Shown here piece by piece: positions 1 through 8,380 of a DNA stretch of 64,000 nucleotides. The notes beneath the pieces were generated by a model that saw nothing but the letters and a program-made list of their open reading frames with translations, was not told where the DNA came from and did not search any database. The stretch comes from Arthrobacter sp. CAN_C5. GTDB lineage: Bacteria; Actinomycetota; Actinomycetes; Actinomycetales; Micrococcaceae. A program made the translations under genes and the position numbers. The stretch lies in NCBI RefSeq assembly GCF_017875735.1, contig NZ_JAGGMZ010000001.1, forward strand, positions 3,410,001 to 3,474,000, written 5' to 3'. Each line of letters opens with the position of its first letter. The first letter of the stretch is position 1.

Positions 1-929
1 ACATTTGCTCCGTGCCCTTCAACATCGCCTGTGGGCGCTGCCGGAACTGCAAGGAACGCAAGACCGGTATCTGCCTGAACGTGAACCCCGACCGTCCCGG
101 AAGCGCCTACGGGTACGTGGACATGGGCGGCTGGGTCGGCGGGCAGGCCGAATACGTGCTGGTGCCCTATGCCGACTGGAACCTGTTGAAGTTCCCGGAC
201 CGGGACCAGGCCCTGGAGAAAATCCTTGACCTGACCATGCTTTCGGACATCTTCCCCACGGGTTTCCACGGTGCAGTCACTTCAGGTGTGGGTGTCGGAT
301 CCACCGTCTACGTTGCAGGTGCGGGACCTGTCGGCCTGGCAGCCGCCGTATCGGCTCAGCTGCTTGGCGCCGCCGTCGTCATCGTGGGCGATCTGAATGA
401 GGAACGGCTGGCCCAGGCCCGCAGCTTCGGCTGCGAGACGGTCGACGTGTCAAAGGGCGATCCCAAGGACCAGGTCGAGCAGATTCTCGGCATCCCTGAA
501 GTGGATTGCGGTGTGGATGCCGTGGGCTTCGAGGCTCGCGGTCACGGTGACGGCTCCGCCAAGGAGGCACCGGCAACGGTGCTGAACTCATTGATGGGCC
601 TCACCGCCGCCGGCGGTGCGCTGGGCATCCCGGGGCTGTATGTGACGGGCGACCCGGGAGCGGTCGACGACGCCGCGAAGGTTGGTTCCCTGTCACTCAG
701 CCTGGGAACCGGCTGGGCCAAGTCGTTGTCCTTCACCACCGGTCAGTGTCCGGTGATGAAGTACAACCGGGGCCTGATGATGGCGATCCTGCACGACAAG
801 GTGCAGATTGCCAAGGCCGTCAACGCCAAGGCGATCAGCCTGACTGACGCTCCTCGCGGTTACGAGGAGTTCGACGCCGGGGCAGCCACGAAGTACGTGC
901 TCGACCCCCACGGGTACGTTGCTGCGTAG
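1..929 (+). CDS. fdhA: Formaldehyde dehydrogenase, glutathione-independent (5' truncated)
   Basis: Zinc-dependent medium-chain dehydrogenase, probably the glutathione-independent type that oxidises formaldehyde to formate with tightly bound NAD. The reading frame is already open at base 3 (ICSVPFNIACGRC...), so the N-terminus lies outside the window. The structural-zinc cysteine cluster CGRCRNCKERKTGIC is at the start of the visible part. The NAD-binding Rossmann motif GAGPVGLAA follows about 95 residues later, and the FdhA-typical stretch VDAVGFEARGHG is present. A strong terminator follows the stop. The fdhF/fdhD formate dehydrogenase at 44-47 kb could take the formate further, but that link is inference. 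Confidence 0.88.
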   Translation, partial: ICSVPFNIACGRCRNCKERKTGICLNVNPDRPGSAYGYVDMGGWVGGQAEYVLVPYADWNLLKFPDRDQALEKILDLTMLSDIFPTGFHGAVTSGVGVGSTVYVAGAGPVGLAAAVSAQLLGAAVVIVGDLNEERLAQARSFGCETVDVSKGDPKDQVEQILGIPEVDCGVDAVGFEARGHGDGSAKEAPATVLNSLMGLTAAGGALGIPGLYVTGDPGAVDDAAKVGSLSLSLGTGWAKSLSFTTGQCPVMKYNRGLMMAILHDKVQIAKAVNAKAISLTDAPRGYEEFDAGAATKYVLDPHGYVAA

Positions 930-944
930 CTGACACGGATGCGG

Positions 945-976
945 ACCGCGGGCACCCCTGTGGTGCCCGCGGTTTT
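945..976 (+). terminator. Intrinsic terminator after the formaldehyde dehydrogenase gene
   Basis: Perfect 12-bp stem ACCGCGGGCACC (945-956) / GGTGCCCGCGGT (962-973) with a 5-nt loop, ending in TTTT. It sits 16 bases after the stop codon and could also serve the convergent thioesterase gene. Confidence 0.8.
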
Positions 977-1001
977 GCCCTGCCGCCCGGCCGGAGCACC
1001 C

Positions 1002-1472
1002 TCAAGCGAACAGTGGGCTGCCTTGGTAGGGGGCCAGCGCGCGCTTCTGCTCGGCGGTCAGCCGGAGCAGGCTCCCCAGGTTCGTGTCCACGAAAGCGAG
1101 GATTGTTTCGGCCTTCACGCAGACAGCGCCCGTCGCTGGGTCGTGGATCCGGTAGGCGAGAGTGAAACTGGCCGGCTTCACTGCGCTGACCCACACATCG
1201 ATGCGTACCGGAACATTCCTGTAATCGAGCGTGTCCACAAACCGCACGCGATGCTCGACGACAAGGGCCTGGGTGCCCGGTTCCACTGAGGAAAACACGG
1301 CAACGGGCGGTGACTCCCCCTCGGCTCCGGTGCCCCCAGGAGGCCCAAAAGCGTGGATCCTCGCTTCCTCCAGCAGGCGTAAAACCTGTACATTGTTTAT
1401 GTGCCCATAGGCGTCCATATCGGACCACCGCATCGGCACCCTGCAGGTCAGTATCTGGCCAACCAAAACCAC
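1002..1472 (-). CDS. Acyl-CoA thioesterase (4HBT hotdog family)
   Basis: 156-residue single hotdog-fold protein, GTG start. The N-terminal MRWSDMDAYGHINNVQVLRLLEEARI carries the D-x-x-x-GH-NN motif typical of 4-hydroxybenzoyl-CoA-type thioesterases, where the Asp and the following helix form the active site. Length fits a single-domain family member. It most likely hydrolyses an acyl-CoA in the cytoplasm; the acyl group cannot be read from the sequence. It stands alone, convergent with the formaldehyde dehydrogenase gene. Confidence 0.82.
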   Translation of the reverse strand: MVLVGQILTCRVPMRWSDMDAYGHINNVQVLRLLEEARIHAFGPPGGTGAEGESPPVAVFSSVEPGTQALVVEHRVRFVDTLDYRNVPVRIDVWVSAVKPASFTLAYRIHDPATGAVCVKAETILAFVDTNLGSLLRLTAEQKRALAPYQGSPLFA

Positions 1473-1568
1473 CCGGTTCCCCCTCGTTCGTCAAGCTCCG
1501 ACACGTCTCGATTTGGCAACGATTGAATTCTGTTCTACCGTAGACGATAACCCGCTCAAGGAAACCCT

Positions 1569-1598
1569 CCGCTATCAGGTCTTACGAGACCTCTGCGG
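1569..1598 (+). promoter_or_regulatory. Stem-loop in the rpf 5' leader
   Basis: CCGC (1569-1572) pairs with GCGG (1595-1598) around an internal loop, and AGGTCT/AGACCT (1577-1582/1587-1592) closes a TACG tetraloop. It lies in the 270-base gap before the rpf gene and is probably transcribed as leader RNA. Actinobacterial rpf genes often have regulatory leaders, but the conserved c-di-AMP riboswitch core is not visible here, so the function is unknown. Confidence 0.4.
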
Positions 1599-1739
1599 AA
1601 ATGCCCGGTGCTGCCACTCCACCCGACGTTGCTCGTCCGGCAGACACCAAAGACCTGACCACAAAAACAGTCGAGGCGAGCAACGGCGCAAAAATGTCCG
1701 GGGACGGAACTAGCGTTGGTGGCCTTTCGGAGCATCTGA

Positions 1740-2474
<735 letters not shown>

Positions 2475-2509
2475 CCCCATGCTGTAACCGGCTCTCACCA
2501 GCCGGACTC

Positions 2510-2565
2510 AATAACGACGACGGCGGCCGTTCGGGATATCCCGGGCGGCCGCCGTCGTCGTTATT
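2510..2565. terminator. Bidirectional terminator between rpf and tex
   Basis: Perfect 20-bp inverted repeat, 2510-2529 against 2546-2565. The loop itself holds the palindrome CGGGATATCCCG. It lies between the convergent stop codons of rpf (2474) and tex (2579) and can end transcription from both sides. Confidence 0.85.
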
Positions 2566-2578
2566 GTGCTCTAAGGGG

Positions 2579-4963
2579 TTAGGCCAGACCTGCCCGTCGC
2601 AAGGCCTCGGCCATGGCGGAGTTCGCGGGCGGTGCAGGATTCCGTGCCGCCGGGGTCTTCCCCGCTGCAGGTTTTCCACCGGACCGGGGCTGATCCTTGC
2701 GGGGCTGGCTGCGCTGACCGGACCGGGGCTGCTCCTTACGGGGCTGTTCCTGCCGGGGCTGCCGTTGCCCACCACCGGCGGCGGCTGATGCCGGGTCGTC
2801 GTCGAGCCGCAGGGTCAGGGCGATCCGTTTGCGCTCAGGGTCTGCCTCGAGCACTTTCACCTTGACCACCTGGCCGGACTTCACCACCTCGTGCGGATCG
2901 CTGATGAAACGGTTCGACATGGCCGAGATGTGGACCAGACCGTCCTGATGCACTCCCACGTCCACGAACGCCCCGAACGCGGCCACGTTGGTCACCACAC
3001 CGTCCAGAATCATCCCTGGTCGGAGGTCGGAGATCTTCTCGATACCCTCCGAGAAGGACGCCGTGACAAACTCGGGCCGCGGATCCCTGCCAGGCTTTTC
3101 CAGTTCCGCCACAATGTCCTTCAGGGTCGGCAACCCGAAGCTGTCATCCACGAACGCCTGCAGGTCTACGTCACGCAGCGACGCGCCACCCGCGCTCAGG
3201 ATGCGGCGGGCCACCCCGTAGGCCTCCGGGTGGACGCTTGATGCGTCCAGCGGCTCGGATCCGCCGGAGACCCGCAGGAAGCCCGCGCACTGCTCGAACG
3301 CCTTCGCCCCCAGCCGTGGCACCTTCAACAGATCGGCCCGGCGGGTGAAGCGCCCGTTCGCGTTCCGGTGTGCCACGATGTTCTCGCTCAGCAGCGGGCC
3401 GACGCCGGCCACCCGGCTGAGGAGCGACGGTGACGCCGTGTTCACATCAACGCCAACGGCGTTCACGCAGTCCTCGATCACCGCGTTCAGCGACCGTTCC
3501 AGGTTGGCCGCCGTGACGTCGTGCTGGTACTGGCCCACCCCGATCGATTTGGGGTCGATCTTCACCAGTTCGGCCAGCGGGTCCTGCAACCGCCGGGCGA
3601 TGGAGACGGCCCCGCGGAGCGACACATCCAGATCCGGGAGTTCGGCTGAGGCAAGCGCGGACGCCGAATAGACCGAGGCTCCAGCCTCCGAAACCACCAG
3701 CTTCTGCAGCTTGCGCTCCGGAAGCCGCTTGATCAGTTCGGTGGCCAGCTTGTCGGTCTCCCGCGACGCGGTTCCGTTCCCGATCGCGATCAGTTCAATG
3801 TCATGCCCGGTGATCAGATTGGTCAGGGCTGCCAGGGCGGCGTCCCACTTCCTGGCGGGCGCGTGCGGGTAGACGGTCTCCGTGGCGACCACCTGGCCCG
3901 TGCCGTCGACCACTGCCACCTTGACTCCGGTGCGCAGCCCAGGATCCAGCCCGACGGTGGTCCTGCCTCCCGCCGGTGCAGCGAGGAGCACGTCCCGAAG
4001 GTTGGCGGCGAAGACCCGCACCGCCTCGGTCTCGGCTGCGGCGAAGAGCCGGACCCGGAGGTCGAGGGAGAGCTTGGCCAGGACGCGCCGCCAGGCCTGG
4101 CCCACGGTCTGGGTCAGCCACGGGTCGGCGGCCCGTCCGGAGGCTGCAATTCCCAGGACCGCTGCCACGAAATTCTCATACGTGGCACGGATCTTGCGGA
4201 ATTCGCTGGTGTCCGCGGGGTCAGCTTCGGTGATGGCCAGTTCCAGCACACCCTCCTTCTCTCCGCGGAACAGCGCCAGGACACGGTGGGAGGGCATGGT
4301 GGCGGGCGCCTGGGTGAACTGGAAGTAGTCGGCGAATTTCTGTCCATCCGCCTCCTTGCCCGCGCGCACCTTTGAGCGCAGCTGGCCGTGCTTCCACAGT
4401 TTCTCGCGCGCCGAGGTCAGGAGGTCAGCGTCCTGGCCGGCGCGTTCGATGAGGATTGACCGGGCCCCTGCGAGCGCCTCCTCCGCATCAGGGACAGCGT
4501 CGCTCACATACCGGGCCGCCTCGGTGGTCGGGTCAAGGGACGGGTCAGTGACCAGCGCATCGGCCAGCGGTTCCAGTCCGGCCTCGCGGGCGATCTGCGC
4601 CTTGGTGCGTCGTTTTGTTTTGAACGGCAGGTAGATGTCCTCCAGCCGCGACTTGGTGTCCGCTGCGGCGATGGCCGCCCGCAGGTCATCGGTGAGCTTC
4701 CCCTGCGCCTCGATCGCCTCGGTCACTGCCCGACGGCGGTCACGCAGCTCGCGCAGGTATCCAAGCCGTTCCTCGAGGGTCCTGAGCTGGGCGTCGTCAA
4801 GGGAGCCGGTGGCCTCCTTGCGGTACCGGGCGACGAACGGCACCGTCGAGCCGCCGTCGAGCAGGTCCACCGCGGCTTTCACCTGCCACGGTTGGACACC
4901 GAGTTCGGCGGCGAGTTGGTCAAAGATGGCAGCGTCGGAAGTCAGAGATAGCACGTAGGCCAT
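2579..4963 (-). CDS. tex: Tex family RNA-binding transcription accessory protein
   Basis: 794-residue protein with the full Tex layout: N-terminal helical region, a YqgF/RNase H-like domain (TTVGLDPGLRTGVKVAVVDGTG), a helix-hairpin-helix region (NTASPSLLSRVAGVGPLLSENIVAHR), and an S1 RNA-binding domain near the C-terminus (LRPGMILDGVVTNVAAFGAFVDVGVHQDGLVHIS). The last about 75 residues are a basic Gln/Pro/Arg/Lys-rich tail not needed in the core family. Tex binds nucleic acid and influences transcription and stress responses; its exact role is unsettled. Start ATG at 4963 has only a weak ribosome site. Confidence 0.95.
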   Translation of the reverse strand: MAYVLSLTSDAAIFDQLAAELGVQPWQVKAAVDLLDGGSTVPFVARYRKEATGSLDDAQLRTLEERLGYLRELRDRRRAVTEAIEAQGKLTDDLRAAIAAADTKSRLEDIYLPFKTKRRTKAQIAREAGLEPLADALVTDPSLDPTTEAARYVSDAVPDAEEALAGARSILIERAGQDADLLTSAREKLWKHGQLRSKVRAGKEADGQKFADYFQFTQAPATMPSHRVLALFRGEKEGVLELAITEADPADTSEFRKIRATYENFVAAVLGIAASGRAADPWLTQTVGQAWRRVLAKLSLDLRVRLFAAAETEAVRVFAANLRDVLLAAPAGGRTTVGLDPGLRTGVKVAVVDGTGQVVATETVYPHAPARKWDAALAALTNLITGHDIELIAIGNGTASRETDKLATELIKRLPERKLQKLVVSEAGASVYSASALASAELPDLDVSLRGAVSIARRLQDPLAELVKIDPKSIGVGQYQHDVTAANLERSLNAVIEDCVNAVGVDVNTASPSLLSRVAGVGPLLSENIVAHRNANGRFTRRADLLKVPRLGAKAFEQCAGFLRVSGGSEPLDASSVHPEAYGVARRILSAGGASLRDVDLQAFVDDSFGLPTLKDIVAELEKPGRDPRPEFVTASFSEGIEKISDLRPGMILDGVVTNVAAFGAFVDVGVHQDGLVHISAMSNRFISDPHEVVKSGQVVKVKVLEADPERKRIALTLRLDDDPASAAAGGGQRQPRQEQPRKEQPRSGQRSQPRKDQPRSGGKPAAGKTPAARNPAPPANSAMAEALRRAGLA

Positions 4964-5016
4964 TCTCGCCTACCGCGGGCGGGAGGTCCCAACCGGCCTG
5001 GCTCCCAGGCGGACGG

Positions 5017-5343
5017 CTAGGACGTAGTCCCCAGGACCCGTGCTTTCTGGGCGGCGAACTCCTCCTCGGTCAGGATGCCCTGGACTTTAAGTGCCGCGAG
5101 GTCCTTGAGTTGCTGGATCGGATCTGCAGCTGCCGGTGGCTGCGTCGCTGCCGGGGGTTGCGGCGGTGCCGGGGGTTGCGGCGGTGCGGCAGCCTGCTGA
5201 TCGTAGGCCCGCTGGCGTTCCGAGATGATCGCTGCTTCACGCTCGGCGAACCGTTCGGCCTGGCGTCGCTGGACCCGGCCGCTGACGGCCGTGGCGGTTC
5301 CCGAGATGGCAGCGGTTCTGGCGATTCCGCGGAGTAATCCCAT
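5017..5343 (-). CDS. Small SHOCT-domain protein
   Basis: 108 residues. The N-terminus is Ala/Gly/Arg-rich (MGLLRGIARTAAISGTATAV), followed by a charged helix and a Pro/Gln linker with two near-identical PPQPPA blocks. The C-terminal short domain DPIQQLKDLAALKVQGILTEEEFAAQKARVL (in part) is a classic SHOCT domain, a short C-terminal oligomerisation motif. It lies 11 bases downstream of the DUF6325 remnant on the same strand, an arrangement common in actinobacteria. The molecular role is unknown. Confidence 0.75.
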   Translation of the reverse strand: MGLLRGIARTAAISGTATAVSGRVQRRQAERFAEREAAIISERQRAYDQQAAAPPQPPAPPQPPAATQPPAAADPIQQLKDLAALKVQGILTEEEFAAQKARVLGTTS

Positions 5344-5354
5344 GGTGGTGCTCC

Positions 5355-5796
5355 TCAGGTAATGGTGGAATCCAGTGCGGCCACGAGGTCGGCCGCCGGG
5401 ATCCGGGCGCTGGCGATGAGCTCACCGCCGCTGCGACGGGCAGCGCGACGAAAGGGATGGCCCAGGTGTTCTCGTAGACGATCAGTACGGCTACGGTATT
5501 GGGTTCGAGTGCGTTGGCAGCCTGGCGCAGGTCGTCGTCGTCGTCGTCAGCAGGTTGGACCGGGCGCCCGCGAAAAGGTCAAAACCGCCGGCGTCGGGCG
5601 TTGCCTGGGTGAGGTCCAGCACGGTGACTGCACCGTCCGGGTCTTTGCTGATGACCGTCAGGTCATAAAGGCGGATCACCCCGCTGTCCACGATGTTCCG
5701 GAGTGCATCGCTTGCCTCGCCGGTGAACCGGCCGTGCGGGAACTCGAGAAGGACGTAGTCGACTGGGCCAAGTACTTCGGCCGGTGCTGTGCTCAC
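5355..5796 (-). pseudogene. DUF6325-type gene broken by two single-base deletions
   Basis: Begins MSTAPAEVLGPVDYVLLEFPHGRF, like the small DUF6325 proteins that usually precede a SHOCT gene. The frame breaks near 5543, within a run of ACG/GAC triplets. The next frame continues with DDDDDLRQAANALEPNTVAV and IVYENTWAIPF. It breaks again near 5449, after which GGELIASARIPAADLVAALD runs to a TGA at 5355-5357. The distance from start to this stop is two bases short of a multiple of three, as expected for two single-base losses. The open frame alone would give a 101-residue truncated protein. Either a decayed gene or sequencing error in a repeat. Confidence 0.75.
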
Positions 5797-5931
5797 GTGG
5801 GTCCCCTATGGCAACGGACGTGTGGATGCCTATGCCGAGAGTCTTCACCCAGACGACGCGAGTCGCATCACCCGTGGAGGGTGAGCAGCTGCGCGGCAAA
5901 AGTTAATCAACAGCGGACGGCTGCGGGCATC

Positions 5932-6606
5932 CTAGGCGCAGGAGTCACGGTCCATGGTGATGGCGAGGGGGTGCTGGCCGCTGAAGGAGCCTTCGGCGGT
6001 GGAGTAGCCGATCTCGATAAACCCGGAGGTGCCGCGGTCCACCCCGTCGTCCAGGGAGACCGAGACCACCACGTTGAGGTACTCGAGGGTGGAGATTTCG
6101 TAGCCGATGGCCGGCACCGGCTCGGTGAAGAACACGTTCTCCGGCATGTCCTCCATGTCGGCCATTTCGCCGGCGCCGTGGGCTCCGGTGTGTTCGTCGC
6201 CGCCCATCACGGTTCCGTCGTCCATCCCGTGGGTGCCATGGCCGCCACGGTTGGCGGGGGTGACCTCGGCCGCGTTCAGGGTGACGCCGGAAGGCGATCC
6301 CAGGCTGACGTCGTCGACAGTGAATGATTCGAGGGTCTCGTTATGGATCAGCACCGTGTACTTCTGGTAGCCCAGGGCAGGTTGAACGGAGCACAACTTG
6401 GAGCCATTCGCGCCGAGCTGCAGCGGATCCTCGCCCAACGCCCCGGCGAGCACTCCGGTATCAGGCTCCCCGGCGACGTCAGCACTCTGGACTGGCTGCG
6501 GAGCACTGTTGACGTTGAGGGGATTCTCCTCCACCCCGCCGCACCCGGAGATCAGGGCTGCGGTGATCACTGAAACGCCTAGCATCGTTGCGGTTCTGCT
6601 GATCAT
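5932..6606 (-). CDS. Lipoprotein with His/Met/Asp-rich segment, function unknown
   Basis: 224 residues. An N-terminal signal peptide ends in the lipobox LISGC (lipidated Cys22), so it is anchored outside the membrane. Two beta-rich parts flank a segment at about 110-150 that is strongly enriched in His, Met, Asp and Gly (GGHGTHGMDDGTVMGGDEH and GAHGAGEMADMEDM). This composition suggests binding of copper or another soft metal, but no known domain is recognised. Single gene, not coupled to its neighbours. Confidence 0.7.
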   Translation of the reverse strand: MISRTATMLGVSVITAALISGCGGVEENPLNVNSAPQPVQSADVAGEPDTGVLAGALGEDPLQLGANGSKLCSVQPALGYQKYTVLIHNETLESFTVDDVSLGSPSGVTLNAAEVTPANRGGHGTHGMDDGTVMGGDEHTGAHGAGEMADMEDMPENVFFTEPVPAIGYEISTLEYLNVVVSVSLDDGVDRGTSGFIEIGYSTAEGSFSGQHPLAITMDRDSCA

Positions 6607-6736
6607 GGTTCCTCATGCTCTCAAGGTGTCGCCGGCCGCGACCGAACTCCGGTCCGCGCTTAGCAGTCATTCGTTCCTGCCGCCCCGATGGCTTGGTGGT
6701 CCTCACAACTGCGGGCTCGTCCCACCCATGACGAAC

Positions 6737-7768
6737 CTATTCGTACAGCACGTAGTCCGGTTTCGGGTCCAGTCCCAGCACCTCCGGCGGCAGCATCAGC
6801 GGGCCCAGCACGGTGTCTTCCTCGAAGAAGAGCTTGAAACCCGGGTTCACGGTTGGGGGTAGCTCCAGCATCAGCTGGTTGTACGTTTCGATCTTCGACC
6901 CGGGGGCACCGATCCCGTCGACGCTCTTGATCACCTCGACGCCGTCGTACTCGCCTACCGCTGCCTCGTTGGTCACCACCGAGGGCGCCACCTGGTGGAA
7001 GACCAGCGCCTTCTGGGGCAACTGATGCTCGGCGACCAGTTCGTCGAGGTAGTTCGCGATCTGGTCGATCTCCTCGCCGGAGGTTTGGCCGTAGGACACC
7101 CCGGGGAGCTGATCGCCAGTGATGTCCCACTCGGGGTCCAGTGCCAGCCCGACGTCGGGTTCCAGCAGCCATTTCTCCAGTAACTCCACCTCCGCGGTCA
7201 TGGTGGACCGGCCGGGCTGAACGTTCAGCAGCAACAGCGCGTCGTGCCGGCGCGCCGCTTCCAGGTAGGAGCTGATGAAGTCATCGTTGGCTGCCGCCCG
7301 GTACAGGCCATCGGCTCCCGGGGAGGCCTGCACGACGACGGTGATCAGTTCCAGCACCGGCATCACCTTGCGTCCGTCGGCGTACTGCTCGCCGAGTAGC
7401 TCCATCTCATCCACGCGCTCGTCGATGTCGCCGATGCCGAGCCTGCCCATCCCCTCGGCGGTCGGGTGGCCGCTGAACCCGACCAGCCGGTAGTCGGGAA
7501 ACAGGTCGGTGCCGCCGCGGGGGAGTTCGAGGGGTTCCGCCGCCGGGGTGGGGGCCACACTCGGGGCGGGGGACACACTCGGGCTGGCGCTGGAGGCTGC
7601 ACCAGCGGCGGGCGAGGGCGACGTCGTCGTACTGTCGACTGCCTGGCCGCTGGCCCCATCTGCTGCCGGTTCGCTGGTGACACACCCGGTGAGAAGGAGG
7701 CAAAAAGCAGCCGCCAATGGCACCGAAAAGCGGCGGAGGGAGGGGCGTGGCTGGCTGGTGTGTCGCAT
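6737..7768 (-). CDS. Conserved lipoprotein, function unknown
   Basis: 343 residues. A twin-Arg/Leu-rich signal peptide ends in LLTGC (lipidated Cys29), followed by a Ser/Pro/Ala-rich linker to about residue 80. The rest looks like an alternating alpha/beta fold, possibly a TIM barrel: DYRLVGFSGHP, KVMPVLELITVVVQ, DALLLLNVQPGRS, VGLALDPEW and KALVFHQVAP are regularly spaced strands with Asp/Glu/His at their ends. This would suit a surface-attached hydrolase, but no family is recognised and catalysis is inference only. Confidence 0.68.
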   Translation of the reverse strand: MRHTSQPRPSLRRFSVPLAAAFCLLLTGCVTSEPAADGASGQAVDSTTTSPSPAAGAASSASPSVSPAPSVAPTPAAEPLELPRGGTDLFPDYRLVGFSGHPTAEGMGRLGIGDIDERVDEMELLGEQYADGRKVMPVLELITVVVQASPGADGLYRAAANDDFISSYLEAARRHDALLLLNVQPGRSTMTAEVELLEKWLLEPDVGLALDPEWDITGDQLPGVSYGQTSGEEIDQIANYLDELVAEHQLPQKALVFHQVAPSVVTNEAAVGEYDGVEVIKSVDGIGAPGSKIETYNQLMLELPPTVNPGFKLFFEEDTVLGPLMLPPEVLGLDPKPDYVLYE

Positions 7769-7806
7769 GTCATTCCTCGGCGAGAGTGTCAGTGGATCAA
7801 CGCGGG

Positions 7807-7834
7807 TTTAACGTTACAGGTGCTGGGCTACGAT
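7807..7834 (+). promoter_or_regulatory. Predicted promoter, leaderless start of the SRPBCC gene
   Basis: TTTAAC (7807-7812), a 16-base spacer and TACGAT (7829-7834) place the transcription start at or next to the ATG at 7841. No ribosome site precedes the ATG, consistent with a leaderless mRNA. Confidence 0.45.
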
Positions 7835-7840
7835 TTAGCC

Positions 7841-8311
7841 ATGACAGAGCCTGAGTTCGTGCATGAAACCGAAATTGCCACCTCCCCCCTCCGGCTGTGG
7901 GAAGCGCTGACCGAAGGCGACGTGACCCGGCGCTACTGGTCCGGACGCCGCCTGGAATCCACCTGGGTCCCCGGGTCCCCCATCCGCTTCTACGACGGGA
8001 GTTCGGAGACCATCACCCACCACGGCGTGGTCCTGGAAGCCGACGAGCCCCGCCGCCTGTCCTACACGTTCCGTGAGGTCCCCGAGGGCGAGGATGGGCT
8101 CACCGACCCGCAGGAGGACGCCGCCACCCGGGTGAGCGTGGACCTGGACCAGATCAGCGGCGGCGGCATGCGATTCCGCCTCACCCATGACCGGCTGGCA
8201 TCACCATCGGAGGTCGACGCGGTAGGCGCTGAATGGGCGCCAGTGCTGACGAACCTGCAGTCGCTGCTGGAGAACGACAACGCGCAGTACCCCGCCCCCG
8301 GCAACAGCTAA
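7841..8311 (+). CDS. SRPBCC (AHSA1-like) domain protein
   Basis: 156-residue single-domain protein. FVHETEIATSPLRLWEALTEGDVTRRYWSG is the usual start of an AHSA1/START-type ligand-binding fold, followed by beta strands (IRFYDGSSETITHHGVV, ADEPRRLSYTF) and a C-terminal helix (EWAPVLTNLQSLLE). Such proteins bind hydrophobic ligands or act with other enzymes; the ligand cannot be inferred. The ATG at 7841 was chosen over upstream in-frame codons because the domain begins there and a promoter sits just before it. It lies 70 bases before the polyketide synthase operon, but has its own promoter. Confidence 0.8.
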   Translation: MTEPEFVHETEIATSPLRLWEALTEGDVTRRYWSGRRLESTWVPGSPIRFYDGSSETITHHGVVLEADEPRRLSYTFREVPEGEDGLTDPQEDAATRVSVDLDQISGGGMRFRLTHDRLASPSEVDAVGAEWAPVLTNLQSLLENDNAQYPAPGNS

Positions 8312-8326
8312 GAGCTAAGAGCTAAG
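8306..8326 (+). repeat. Three copies of a 7-bp repeat at a stop codon
   Basis: AGCTAAG occurs three times in a row, and the first copy contains the TAA stop of the SRPBCC gene. Probably simple slippage. Confidence 0.7.
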
Positions 8327-8345
8327 AGCGAAAACCCGGGCCACA

Positions 8346-8374
8346 TTGTCTTAACGGGCGCCCACCCCTAAGAA
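8346..8374 (+). promoter_or_regulatory. Predicted promoter of the polyketide synthase operon
   Basis: TTGTCT (8346-8351), 17-base spacer, TAAGAA (8369-8374), with the ATG at 8381 seven bases later. No Shine-Dalgarno sequence is present, so the mRNA is probably leaderless. Confidence 0.5.
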
Positions 8375-8380
8375 TGAACT

